Positions 53,164 to 63,287 of a stretch of 64,000 bases of DNA are shown here, piece after piece. The notes beneath the pieces were generated by a model. The model did not search any database and had not been told where the DNA came from. It saw only the letters and a program-made list of their open reading frames with translations. The stretch lies in contig CM077034.1 in NCBI GenBank assembly GCA_039090855.1, positions 16,537,219 through 16,601,218 of the forward strand, given 5' to 3'. Position 1 is the stretch's first letter. Every line of letters starts with the position of its first letter. The stretch is from Macrothele yani (Eukaryota; Arthropoda; Arachnida; Araneae; Macrothelidae). Position numbers and translations under genes: made by a program.

Positions 53164-53320
53164 CACTGACGGGAAAAAAAATCCCAACACCACGAAAAAA
53201 TAGTTGTAGAGGAATGAAATGGCGGCAATACATTTGTATAGGTAACATATTTAACCGATTAAGGTTTCAAGATCACAGCTTAATGTAAGCGCGAGAAGAG
53301 CCATTGAAATGCTGGTACAT

Positions 53321-54585
53321 TAATAACCGGTGTAACCTCCAGAATGTTGAATGCAAGCACGCAAACGTTCATGCATTGTGTCGTACAGGTGCTGGATGTC
53401 AGTTTGTGGGATGAAGTTCCATGCCTGTTGCACTTGGTCGGTCAATACAGGGACGGTTAATGCTGGTTGGGGGTGACGCTGGAGTTTTCGTCCAATGATG
53501 CGTGCTCGATAGGTGAAAGATCTGGTGATCTAGCAGGCCACGGCAACATGTCGACACTTTGTAGAGCATGTTGGATTACAACAGCGGTATGCGGGCGAGC
53601 GTTATCCTGTTAGAAAACACCCCTGGAATGCTGTTGATGAATGGCAGCACAACAGGTTGAATCACCAGACCGTCGTACAACTGTGCCGTCAGGGTGCGTG
53701 GGATAACCACGCGAGTGCTCCTGCTGTCATAGGAAATTGCTCCCCAGACCATAACTCCAGGTGTAGGTCCAGTGTGCCGCCCCGGTGGCGCAGTGGTCTA
53801 AGGCGTTGGCCTCTGATCATTCGTCCGTAAGGGGTCCGGGTTCGAATCCCGGTCAGGCATGGATGTTGTGTTTGTCTTACGGCACTGGCTCTCTCCCTTC
53901 CCTGGAACCAGTGACCCTAAATTAGGGACGGGCGACTGCTTATAGCCCATTGAGTTGCTCACGGTGGTCGTTAAACCTCCAATCAAAAAAAAAAAAAAAA
54001 AAAAAAAAAAATAGGTCCAGTGTGTCTCGGCCGCAGACAGGTTGGTTGCAGGCGCTCACCTGGCCTCCTTCTAACCAACACACGGCCATCACTGGCATCC
54101 AGGCAGAACCGGCTTTCATCAGAAAACACAACAGATCTCCACTCCGTCCTCCAATGAGCTCTAGCTTGACACCACTGACGTCGCAAATGGCAGTGGTTGG
54201 GAGTAAGTGGAATGCACGCTACAGGGCGTCTGGCTCGGAGCTGTCCTTCAAGTAACCGATTTGTAACAGTTCGTTGGGTCACTGTGGTGGCAACTGCAGC
54301 TCGAATTGCTGCCGCAGACGCGGTACGATGCGCCACGGCCATACGCCGTGCACGGCGGTCTTCCCTCTCAGTAGTGCCACGTGGCCGGCCGGAATCCGGT
54401 CTTCTTGAGGCAGTACCTTCCCTTGACCACCGCTGCCAACAATCATGCACAGTGGCTACATTCCTGTCAAGTCGTTCTGCAATATTGCGGAAAGAAAATC
54501 CACCTTCTCGTAGCCCTATTATTACACGACCTCGTTCAAACTCCGTGAGCTGTTGATAATGGCTTCTTCGTCTTCTTAAAGGCAT
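53321..54585 (-). pseudogene. Tc1-like transposase interrupted by a SINE
   Basis: Start MPLRRRRSHYQQLTEFERGR at 54585. Open through PLTPNHCHLRRQW and VVFSDESRFCLDASDGRV (positions where copy A has stops) to the SINE at 54011. Beyond the SINE the reading continues, but relative to copy A it has lost about 7 bases near 53498 and one near 53622. It ends at 53321 after ACIQHSGGYTGY. The catalytic residues are retained. Confidence 0.9.
53776..54011 (+). mobile_element. SINE (family B) inserted in a Tc1 transposase
   Basis: Full-length copy with tRNA-like head, body, cctccaatc 3' end and an A-run of about 26. Flanked by the 12-bp duplication taggtccagtgt (53764-53775 and 54012-54023). The repeat of host sequence allows the pre-insertion site to be read from copy A (37684 region). 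Confidence 0.95.
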
Positions 54586-54831
54586 TCTTGACTAACATCA
54601 ACACACTACGTCGAATCTCAACGATAACTAACGCTCACGAACGTTACAGCGCGTATTTACAGCAAACCTGCTTTGCATGTTCCGAGGGGCGCTACTAGCG
54701 CCACACGTATGCGCCGAGCGCGAAATTTGCATAGACGTCATCTTACAGATGTACTCTCACTGCCTACCAATTGTCGTTTATCTAACACAACCCTTTCTTG
54801 GTGTTGGGATTTTTTTTTTTCTGTCAGTTTA

Positions 54832-55161
54832 GTTTTTGAAAACAAATTCGTTTCAGAAAAAGTCCTTTAAAAAAAATGGTACTGTTTACTTAATTTAGTA
54901 CTACTTCCTGCATGGTTCATTTATAAGATTATTCGAGGAAAGACTTTCTCCTGTGAGATTTAAGAGTTATACACAGTCGTATGGGAATAATATGACCACC
55001 TATCTGCGCACATCGCCAACGGGATGTGAGGGTGGGCTTGAGCCCACCCTGATATTTCTCTGGCCCCACCCAGTTCAAAATGTGCCATTTTCAGAATATT
55101 TAATTTTAAAATATAATCTGCATTTCGTCAAGTCTTATGTTTCATTTCATGTAGTTCTACC
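54832..55161. other. No gene; one short GC hairpin
   Basis: gggtgggct at 55030-55038 and agcccaccc at 55041-55049 form a perfect 9-bp hairpin with a 2-nt gap. Otherwise AT-rich single-copy-looking DNA. Confidence 0.5.
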
Positions 55162-55163
55162 TA

Positions 55164-56319
55164 TCAGGTGTGAAACTTTATTCTTGGCCCCTAACTGCAA
55201 CGTCGTCAAGTGCAAATAGCTGTGTGCAATAATGGCGGATTGCAGCGCCATCCAACAGCTTTCCAGGCAACCGTAACCGCTCACTGCTGTGGTGACAGAA
55301 GGGACGAAAGTTGACGGTGAAAGCAATGTCGTTCGAGAAGACACATTTGAGGAACTGTCTCCTTTTCGCGTTTCAGCTGAAAACAAGTGCCCAGCAAATG
55401 ATCTTTGCTGCTTTGGGTGATGCTGCTGTGTCCTACAGTACGTGTAAGAAGTGGTTCCAGCTGTTTAAGCAGGGAAAATTCGATCTCCGTGATGCAGAAC
55501 GTCCGGGACAGCCACAGAAAGTTGAGGAACTGGAACAACTGTTGCACGCGGATCCCTGTCGCACACAGTCAGAGCTCGCCTAGGAACTAGGCAAGCCAGT
55601 GCAAAAGCGCCTGCACAAGCTTTGACGGATTCACAAGGAGCGCCGTTGTGTGCCCCACCAACTCACAGCTGCGAACAAGTCTAGGCGCTACGATGTTGAT
55701 GTATCCTTGCTCTCCAGATTCAAGAAGGATTTCCCGCACAAGATTTTGACCTGTGATGAGGAGTGGATCCTCTATACGATAATCCTAAGCGGCTCAAATC
55801 GTGGGTTTATCCAGGTCAGCCTATACCGCCAAGCCGAATATCCATGCCAGGAAGTTGTTGCTGTGCATATGGTGAGATCAGAGCGGTGTCGTACACTATG
55901 AGTTGCTCCAACCTGGTGAAAAGGTCAATGCTGAGCGTTATTGTCAGCAATTCATTCGTGTGAGTGACGCAATGGAGGCGAAAAGGCTTTAAACACGATC
56001 ACCGACCTGGGATGGGAGATTTTGTCCCGCCCGGGGTATTCTCCAGACTTCGCCCCGTCGGATTATCAGCTCTTTCGCTCCCTGCAACATCACCTGAGTG
56101 ATACGCACTTCATTTCTGTCGAGGAGGTCCACACAAGTATTGATGACTTTATCAACTCGAAACAGCCCTCTTTTTTCCGCAGTGGCATTCGGGAGTTCCG
56201 ATGGCTTAAATGTATCCAACACGACGGGGATTATTTCCCTGATTAGGTACGTATTCGATTTGCTATGATTCGCTGCCAACGTGTCGTGCCTATGGCCGAG
56301 AATTAAGTTGCAGACCTGA
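55164..56319 (+). mobile_element. Mariner element with internal deletion
   Basis: TA at 55162-55163 and 56320-56321. Inverted ends tcaggtgtgaaactttattc and the complement of tcaggtctgcaacttaattc. Length is 1,156 bp, shorter than usual because part of the transposase is missing. Confidence 0.85.
55326..56246 (+). pseudogene. Mariner transposase lacking the second Asp region
   Basis: Reads MSFEKTHLRNCLLFAFQ, STCKKWFQLFKQGKFDLRDA, ERPGQPQKVEELEQLL, a stop after TQSELA, VPHQLTAANKSRR, ILTCDEEWILYDNPKRLKSW (first Asp in TCDEEW), ELLQPGEKVNAERYCQQFI, then jumps to LGWEILSRPGYSPDFAPSDY (third Asp in APSDY) and ends QHDGDYF. The DN..PH segment with the second Asp is absent, indicating a deletion near 55985-56005. 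Several frameshifts are also present. Confidence 0.85.
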
Positions 56320-56509
56320 TAGAAGCTTCTTTTTCATATTAGTATGACTAGGGGACGATGAGGAGAGTCGGCAGGAATTTAGAGAGAGAGAGATCATTAC
56401 TACTATACCGTGCAAATTAATTGGGACCAAGTAAAAAATCACTCTTTCTCCCAAAACTATGCCTTTATATCATTCTATGCCTTGATATACACTGATAAAT
56501 ACCTGTATT

Positions 56510-59500
56510 AGTATGAAGTATGTCCTCCTTTAGCAGAAATGAACTCTTGAATTCGTTTTGGCATTGACTCCACTAATTGAGTGCACATATTTTTCACTTC
56601 AACCACACTTTTATAGCATTCGCTATCATGCGTTCTTTAGTTGTACAGTCCGTTTTACCTAAACGTCTCTTCATAATCGTGGAACCACACTTTTATAGCA
56701 TTCGTTATCATGCGTTCTTTGGTTGTACAGTCCATTTTACCTAAACGTCTCTTCATAATCGTGGAACCACACTTTTATAGCATTCGTTATCATGCGTTCT
56801 TTGGTTGTACAGTCCATTTTACCTAAACGTCTCTTCATAATCGTGGAACCACACTTTTATAGCATTCGTTATCATGCGTTCGTTGGTTGTACAGTCCATT
56901 TTGCCTAAACGTCTCTTCATAATCGTGGAACCACACTTTTATAGCATTCATTATCATGCGTTCGTTGGTTGTACAGTCCACTTTACCTAAACATCTCTTC
57001 ATAATCGTGGAACCACACTTTTATAGCATTCGTTATCATGCGTTCGTTGGTTGTACAGTCCATTTTACCGAAACGTCTCTTCATAATCGTGGAACCACAC
57101 TTTTATAGCATTCGTTATCATGCGTTCGTTGGTTGTACAGTCCACTTTACCGAAACGTCTCTTCATAATCGTGGAACCACACTTTTATAGCATTCGTTAT
57201 CATGCGTTCGTTGGTTGTACAGTCCACTTTACCGAAACGTCTCTTCATAATCGTGGAACCACACTTTTATAGCATTCGTTATCATGCGTTCGTTGGTTGT
57301 ACAGTCCACTTTACCTAAACGTCTCTTCATAATCGTGGAACCACACTTTTATAGCATTCGTTACCATGCGTTCTTTGGTTGTACAGTCCATTTTACCTAA
57401 ACGTCTCTTCATAATCGTGGAACCACACTTTTATAGCATTCGTTATCATGCGTTCTTTGGTTGTACAGTCCAGTTTACCTAAACGTCTCTTCATAATCGT
57501 GGAACCACACTTTTATAGCATTCGTTATCATGCGTTCTTTGGTTGTACAGTCCATTTTACCTAAACGTCTCTTCATAATCGTGGAACCACACTTTTATAG
57601 CATTCGTTATCATGCGTTCGTTGGTTGTACAGTCCATTTTACCTAAACATCTCTTCATAATCGTGGAACCACACTTTTATAGCATTCGTTATCATGCGTT
57701 CGTTGGTTGTACAGTCCATTTTGCCTAAACATCTCTTCATAATCGTGGAACCACACTTTTATAGCATTCGTTATCATGCGTTCGTTGGTTGTACAGTCCA
57801 CTTTACCTAAACATCTCTTCATAATCGTGGAACCACACTTTTATAGCATTCGTTATCATGCGTTCTTTGGTTGTACAGTCCAATTTACCTTAAACGTCTC
57901 TTCATAATCGTGGAACCACACTTTTATAGCATTCGTTATCATGCGTTCTTTGGGTGTACAGTCCATTTTGCCTAAACGTCTCTTCATAATCGTGGAACCA
58001 CACTTTTATAGCATTCGTTATCATGCGTTCTTTGGTTGTACAGTCCATTTTACCTAAACGTCTCTTCATAATCGTGGAACCACACTTTTATAGCATTCGT
58101 TATCATGCGTTCTTTGGTTGTACAGTCCATTTTACCTAAACGTCTCTTCATAATCGTGGAACCACACTTTTATAGCATTCGTTATCATGCGTTCTTTGGT
58201 TGTACAGTCCATTTTACCTAAACGTCTCTTCATAATCGTGGAACCACACTTTTATAGCATTCGTTATCATGCGTTCTTTGGTTGTACAGTCCATTTTACC
58301 TAAACGTCTCTTCATAATCGTGGAACCACACTTTTATAGCATTCGTTATCATGCGTTCTTTGGTTGTACAGTCCATTTTACCTAAACGTCTCTTCATAAT
58401 CGTGGAACCACACTTTTATAGCATTCGTTATCATGCGTTCTTTGGTTGTACAGTCCATTTTACCTAAACGTCTCTTCATAATCGTGGAACCACACTTTTA
58501 TAGCATTCGTTATCATGCGTTCTTTGGTTGTACAGTCCATTTTACCTAAACGTCTCTTCATAATCGTGGAACCACACTTTTATAGCATTCGTTATCATGC
58601 GTTCTTTGGTTGTACAGTCCATTTTACCTAAACGTCTCTTCATAATCGTGGAACCACACTTTTATAGCATTCGTTATCATGCGTTCTTTGGTTGTACAGT
58701 CCATTTTACCTAAACGTCTCTTCATAATCGTGGAACCACACTTTTATAGCATTCGTTATCATGCGTTCTTTGGTTGTACAGTCCATTTTACCTAAACGTC
58801 TCTTCATAATCGTGGAACCACACTTTTATAGCATTCGTTATCATGCGTTCTTTGGTTGTACAGTCCATTTTACCTAAACGTCTCTTCATAATCGTGGAAC
58901 CACACTTTTATAGCATTCGTTATCATGCGTTCTTTGGTTGTACAGTCCATTTTACCTAAACGTCTCTTCATAATCGTGGAACCACACTTTTATAGCATTC
59001 GTTATCATGCGTTCTTTGGTTGTACAGTCCAGTTTACCTAAACGTCTCTTCATAATCGTGGAACCACACTTTTATAGCATTCGTTATCATGCGTTCGTTG
59101 GTTGTACAGTCCATTTTACCTAAACGTCTGTTCAAAATATTCCACAAGTTTTCTATGGGATTTAAGTATGGTGAATTTCCAGGCCAATGAATTTGACTTT
59201 TACAGCATGAAATTCTTGACCAATATCGAATTGTGACATGGGGCCAAGTCTTGTTGAAATGTCCCGTCAAAAGTTTGCAAGAATGGAACAATCCTACGTT
59301 GTAATATTTTTACGTACTTGGCTGAATTCATCATACCTTGAACAGGAACTAAGCTTCCAGTGCCATTTGATGTGAAAAAACCCCAAAACATCTGTTTCAG
59401 AGGGTGTTTTACAGTTTGTTTCACATGCTCAGGTCTTAAGTTGCTTCGTCTAACGACATTTGCTTGGCAACCCTGCACAAATAAATGAGTTTCATTTCTG

Positions 59501-59949
59501 AAAATTACCTTTTTCCAGTCGTCAGCAGTCCATGATTTATATTTTTTGGCCCATGCTAAACGTTTTATCTTCATTTTCGCATTCAAATATTGTTTTTTCG
59601 TTGGTCTTCTTGCCTTCCGGCCAACTTCCAGAAGCCTACGGCGTACAGTTGAAGCGCTAACATCACAACCACTAGCAAATAAATCTCTTTGAAGGTCGGT
59701 GCTTGTCTTTTTTGGATTCATTTTACTATTTCTGATTAGATAATTATCGGTTTGTGGAGTTGTTTTCAGTTTGTTTCCACATTTACCTCTCCTTTTTGGA
59801 GACGATGATCCAGATGCATTGTATCACGTAAGCAGTTTTGATACACTTGATTTGCCTACACCAACTGCAGAAGCGATATCTCTCACTGTCATAGAAGTGT
59901 GATCCTTCAGAGCAATTATTTTTGCACGCTTCCTTGGGGAAATATTCAT
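56510..59949 (-). pseudogene. Tc1-like transposase with amplified C-terminal codons
   Basis: Start MNISPRKRAKIIALKDHTSM at 59949. One stop (TGA where CGA would fit) after VGKSSVSKLLT, then open from MNPKKTSTDLQRDLF to 59200. The first catalytic motif reads IFRNETHLFVQG where VIFSDETH is usual, so the first Asp is Asn. The second is in FQQDLAPCH. A frameshift follows, then SPYLNPIENLWNILNRRLGK (Glu). The next codons, MDCTTNERMITNAIKVWF, are then repeated about 31 times. The true C-terminus lies beyond the array at about 56510-56600. Confidence 0.85.
56590..59125. repeat. 82-bp tandem array made from transposase codons
   Basis: ataatcgtggaaccacactt recurs every 82 bp (56673, 56755, 56837 and on), about 31 times. 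The unit corresponds to RRLGKMDCTTKERMITNAIKVW of the same element's transposase, read on the minus strand. As 82 is not a multiple of three, each repeat shifts frame. Units at 57960-58990 are essentially identical, while outer ones differ at ttc(t/g)ttgg and cca(t/c)ttta, so the middle was homogenised most recently. Confidence 0.95.
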
Positions 59950-60358
59950 TTTTCAATACACGAAAGCAACACGTACTCACAGAGAGCAAAAAAACTAACA
60001 TCCACCTGTTACACACGAAAGCTCACAACTGAAGCTGAAGTGCCCATTTCCTGATTAAAACCTGGCGAACCACATTCTTACTATCAAGTTCTAACAGTCA
60101 CACCTCCTCACAGCTGACAAAACCGGTTTACTTGGGTTTCCCGACATCAACTGGTGATCGCATTACAATTCTGAGAATAAAATAGCTTGTCCCAATTAAT
60201 TTGCACGGTATGTTGAAATGTGATATCTGATCTATTGATATAGTTCTGTAATAAAGCCAATTTCCGTAAGTTTGACTTGTAATGTACCAGGAGATGATGT
60301 GACGTACCTGCCAGAAGGACGCAAACGACATAGAGGCAGATAGGAATCAGAATAAAAC

Positions 60359-60430
60359 GTCCACGTAGCTCAATTGGTAGAGTGACTTATTCCGGAATGA
60401 GGGGATCCGGGTTCGAACCCCGGCGCGGAT
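60359..60430 (+). tRNA. tRNA-like copy 1
   Basis: Acceptor gtccacg against cgcggat has one A-C mismatch. D stem gctc/gagt with one wobble; T arm ccgggttcgaaccccgg is perfect. The anticodon arm is aberrant (cttattccggaatgag). Confidence 0.3.
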
Positions 60431-60682
60431 AAAAATGACGGAAAATTTACTTCGTTATAATGGCGCCCGAACTATCCGGATGACCCGACCGTTCAAAATC
60501 TCGCAATGGTGTGATGTTATTTCCACACCGCGAGATAGGAAAAATCAGAGAATCCCTTCTCCAGCACTTCAGAAAAAAACACAAAAATAAGTGGGAGATG
60601 ATGTAACGTAATAGGAGATGATGTGACGTACCTGCCAGAAGGACGCACACGACATAATGGCAGATAGGAATCAGAATAAAAC

Positions 60683-60754
60683 GTCCACGTAGCTCAATCG
60701 GTAGAGTGACTTATTCCGGAATGAGGGGATCCGGGTTCGAATCCTGGCGCGGAT
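60683..60754 (+). tRNA. tRNA-like copy 2
   Basis: As copy 1 in the acceptor stem. D loop aatcggta, and T stem with one G-U (ccggg/cctgg). Confidence 0.3.
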
Positions 60755-61009
60755 AAAAATGACGGAGAAATTTACTTCGTTATAATGGCGCCCGAACTAT
60801 CCGGATGACCCGACCGTTCAAAATCTCGCATTGGTGTGATGTTATTTCCACACCGCGAGATAGGAAAAATTAGAGAGAATCCCTTCTCCAGCACTTCAGA
60901 AAAAAACACAAAAATAAGTGGGAGATGATGTAACGTACCAGGAGATGATGTGACGTACCTGCCAGAAGGACGCACACGACATAAAGGCAGATAGGAATCA
61001 GAATAAAAC

Positions 61010-61081
61010 GTCCGCGTAGCTCAATTGGTAGAGCAACTTATTCCGGAATGAGGGGACCCGGGTTCGAATCCTGGCGCGGAT
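61010..61081 (+). tRNA. tRNA-like copy 3
   Basis: Acceptor gtccgcg/cgcggat pairs fully with one terminal G-U. D stem gctc/gagc is perfect. The anticodon arm has at best 4 bp around ttccggaa, a self-complementary 8-nt loop. Confidence 0.3.
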
Positions 61082-61334
61082 AAAAATGACGGAGAAATTT
61101 ACTTCGTTATAATGGCGCCCGAACTATCCGGATGACCCGACCGTTCAAAATCTCGCATTGGTGTGATGTTATTTCCACACCGCGAGATAGGAAAAATAAG
61201 AGAATCCCTTCTCCAGCACTTCAGAAAAAAACACACAAATAAGGGGGAGATGATGTAACGTACCAGGAGATGATGTGACGTACCTGCCAGAAGGACGCAC
61301 ACGACATAAAGGCAGATAGGAATCAGAATAAAAC

Positions 61335-61406
61335 GTCCGCGTAGCTCAATTGGTAGAGCAACTTATTCCGGAATGAGGGGACCCGGGTTCGAATCCTGGC
61401 GCGGAT
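61335..61406 (+). tRNA. tRNA-like copy 4
   Basis: Identical by eye to copy 3. Confidence 0.3.
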
Positions 61407-61659
61407 AAAAATGACGGAGAAATTTACTTCGTTATAATGGCGCCCGAACTATCCGGATGACCCGACCGTTCAAAATCTCGCATTGGTGTGATGTTATTTC
61501 CACACCGCGAGATAGGAAAAATCAGAGAATCCCTTCTCCAGCACTTCAGAAAAAAACACACAAATAAGGGGGAGATGATGTAACGTACCAGGAGATGATG
61601 TGACGTACCTGCCAGAAGGACGCACACGACATAAAGGCAGATAGGAATCAGAATAAAAC

Positions 61660-61731
61660 GTCCGCGTAGCTCAATTGGTAGAGCAACTTATTCCGGAATG
61701 AGGGGACCCGGGTTCGAATCCTGGCGCGGAT
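61660..61731 (+). tRNA. tRNA-like copy 5
   Basis: Identical by eye to copy 3. Confidence 0.3.
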
Positions 61732-61984
61732 AAAAATGACGGAGAAATTTACTTCGTTATAATGGCGCCCGAACTATCCGGATGACCCGACCGTTCAAAA
61801 TCTCGCATTGGTGTGATGTTATTTCCACACCGCGAGATAGGAAAAATCAGAGAATCCCTTCTCCAGCACTTCAGAAAAAAACACACAAATAAGGGGGAGA
61901 TGATGTAACGTACCAGGAGATGATGTGACGTACCTGCCAGAAGGACGCACACGACATAGAGGCAGATAGGAATCAGAATAAAAC

Positions 61985-62056
61985 GTCCACGTAGCTCAAT
62001 TGGTAGAGCAACTTATTCCGGAATGAGGGGACCCGGGTTCGAATCCTGGCGCGGAT
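61985..62056 (+). tRNA. tRNA-like copy 6
   Basis: Like copy 3 except for the acceptor change gtccacg, which creates one mismatch. Confidence 0.3.
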
Positions 62057-62309
62057 AAAAATGACGGAGAAATTTACTTCGTTATAATGGCGCCCGAACT
62101 ATCCGGATGACCCGACCGTTCAAAATCTCGCATTGGTGTGATGTTATTTCCACACCGCGAGATAGGAAAAATCAGAGAATCCCTTCTCCAGCACTTCAGA
62201 AAAAAACACACAAATAAGGGGGAGATGATGTAACGTACCAGGAGATGATGTGACGTACCTGCCAGAAGGACGCACACGACATAAAGGCAGATAGGAATCA
62301 GAATAAAAC

Positions 62310-62381
62310 GTCCGCGTAGCTCAATTGGTAGAGCAACTTATTCCGGAATGAGGGGACCCGGGTTCGAATCCTGGCGCGGAT
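62310..62381 (+). tRNA. tRNA-like copy 7
   Basis: Identical by eye to copy 3. Confidence 0.3.
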
Positions 62382-62632
62382 AAAAATGACGGAGAAATTT
62401 ACTTCGTTATAATGGCGCCCGAACTATCCGGATGACCCGACCGTTCAAAATCTCGCATTGTTGTGATGTTATTTCCACACCGCGAGATAGGAAAAATCAG
62501 AGAATCCCTTCTCCAGCACTTCAGAAAAAAACACAAAAATAAGGGGGAGATGATGTAACGTACCAGGATGATGTGACGTACCTGCCAGAAGAACGCACAC
62601 GACATAATGGCAGATAGGAATCAGAATAAAAC

Positions 62633-62704
62633 GTCCACGTAGCTCAATTGGTAGAGTGACTTATTCCGGAATGAGGGGATCCGGGTTCGAACCCCGGCGC
62701 GGAT
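62633..62704 (+). tRNA. tRNA-like copy 8
   Basis: Matches copy 1 (gtccacg acceptor, gagt in the D stem, perfect T stem), so the two outermost copies are alike and differ from the homogenised middle. Confidence 0.3.
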
Positions 62705-62735
62705 AAAAATGACGGAGAAATTTACTTCGTTATAG

Positions 62736-63080
62736 ACTTCTGTTTAAATGTTTCGTCTGGCGGTGAAGGTTTAATTAAGGAAGTGCTCCATCGTATTCAT
62801 ACCTAATGATATAGACATAACGTAAAAACGACAAGATTTCAGCACGAAAAGAAAGTTACGTTATAAAGTCTTCCACGCTAATACAGTTCATGGATTTTGT
62901 TTTTCTTACTCTATGATACCCTTATCGCATGAATTGATAATACTTTAAAATTGTATGCTGTGTTAATAAATATGAGTTCTTAAGTAACTTAGTATTGTAC
63001 CACCGATTAGTACTGCGTGCGTAGGGTTTGATCGCATTATGTATTCATGCGTATCTTTACTACGAAAGCTGGACTAGCAT
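62736..63080. other. No recognisable gene
   Basis: AT-rich spacer between the tRNA-like array and a mariner fragment. Confidence 0.5.
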
Positions 63081-63284
63081 TCAAAGTATATCCCACCGTG
63101 TTGCACCTACTCTAGCCATCTGTCTACCAGTTCTTCGAATCCGCGGTGGTGCCAGTTCTTGTCCTTCCAGGCGAAGAACTCATTCACCCCAGCTGAGATC
63201 TCCTCCTGGTTTCTGAAGTGCCTCCCGCGAAGGAAGTGGGCCACGGACCTGAACAGGTAATATTCCGACCGGGCAAGGTCCGGA
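63081..63284 (-). pseudogene. Mariner transposase C-terminal fragment
   Basis: Minus-strand reading SPDLARSEYYLFRSVAHFLR, GRHFRNQEEISAGVNEFFAW and KDKNWHHRGFEELVDRW. The third catalytic Asp position reads Glu (RSEYYLF for PSDYYLF). It is the same subfamily as the mariner at 19226-23929 and shows the region uninterrupted by the 135-bp array. It is cut at about 63285 by the Tc1 element. Confidence 0.85.
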
Positions 63285-63287
63285 CTA

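Larger units (their letters stand above)
53164..54829 (-). mobile_element. Tc1-like transposon (copy B of the 37061 family), split by a SINE
   Basis: Same ends and body as 37061-38494 (cactgacgggaaaaaaaatc at the left, TA at 53162-53163 and 54830-54831). Without the SINE and its target duplication it is about 1.42 kb. Confidence 0.9.
56408..60208 (-). mobile_element. Tc1-like transposon inflated by an internal 82-bp array
   Basis: Outer inverted repeats ccgtgcaaattaattgggac at the left and their complement at the right, next to TA. Length is 3.8 kb, of which about 2.4 kb is array. The remainder (about 1.36 kb) is the usual element size. Transposase remnant on the minus strand. Confidence 0.85.
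60288..62735. repeat. ~325-bp tandem array carrying tRNA-like sequences
   Basis: Eight tRNA-like sequences at steps of 324, 327, 325, 325, 325, 325 and 323 bp. Each is followed by gaaatttacttcgttataat, ggcgcccgaactatccggat, a hairpin-like accgcgagataggaaaaat stretch and gatgtgacgtacctgccaga. The inner units are almost identical. Compared with the single copy at 4329-4757 the units lack about 130 bp and contain a doubled gatgatgt(a/g)acgtacc. The 67-codon minus ORF seen in every unit is repeat-born and overlaps no known family. Confidence 0.95.

Noticed and set aside
60447..62605. 67-68-codon minus ORF found in each ~325-bp unit
   Set aside because: Identical because the unit is identical. 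It overlaps the tRNA-like flank, has no recognised motif and no signal of selection that can be seen by eye.
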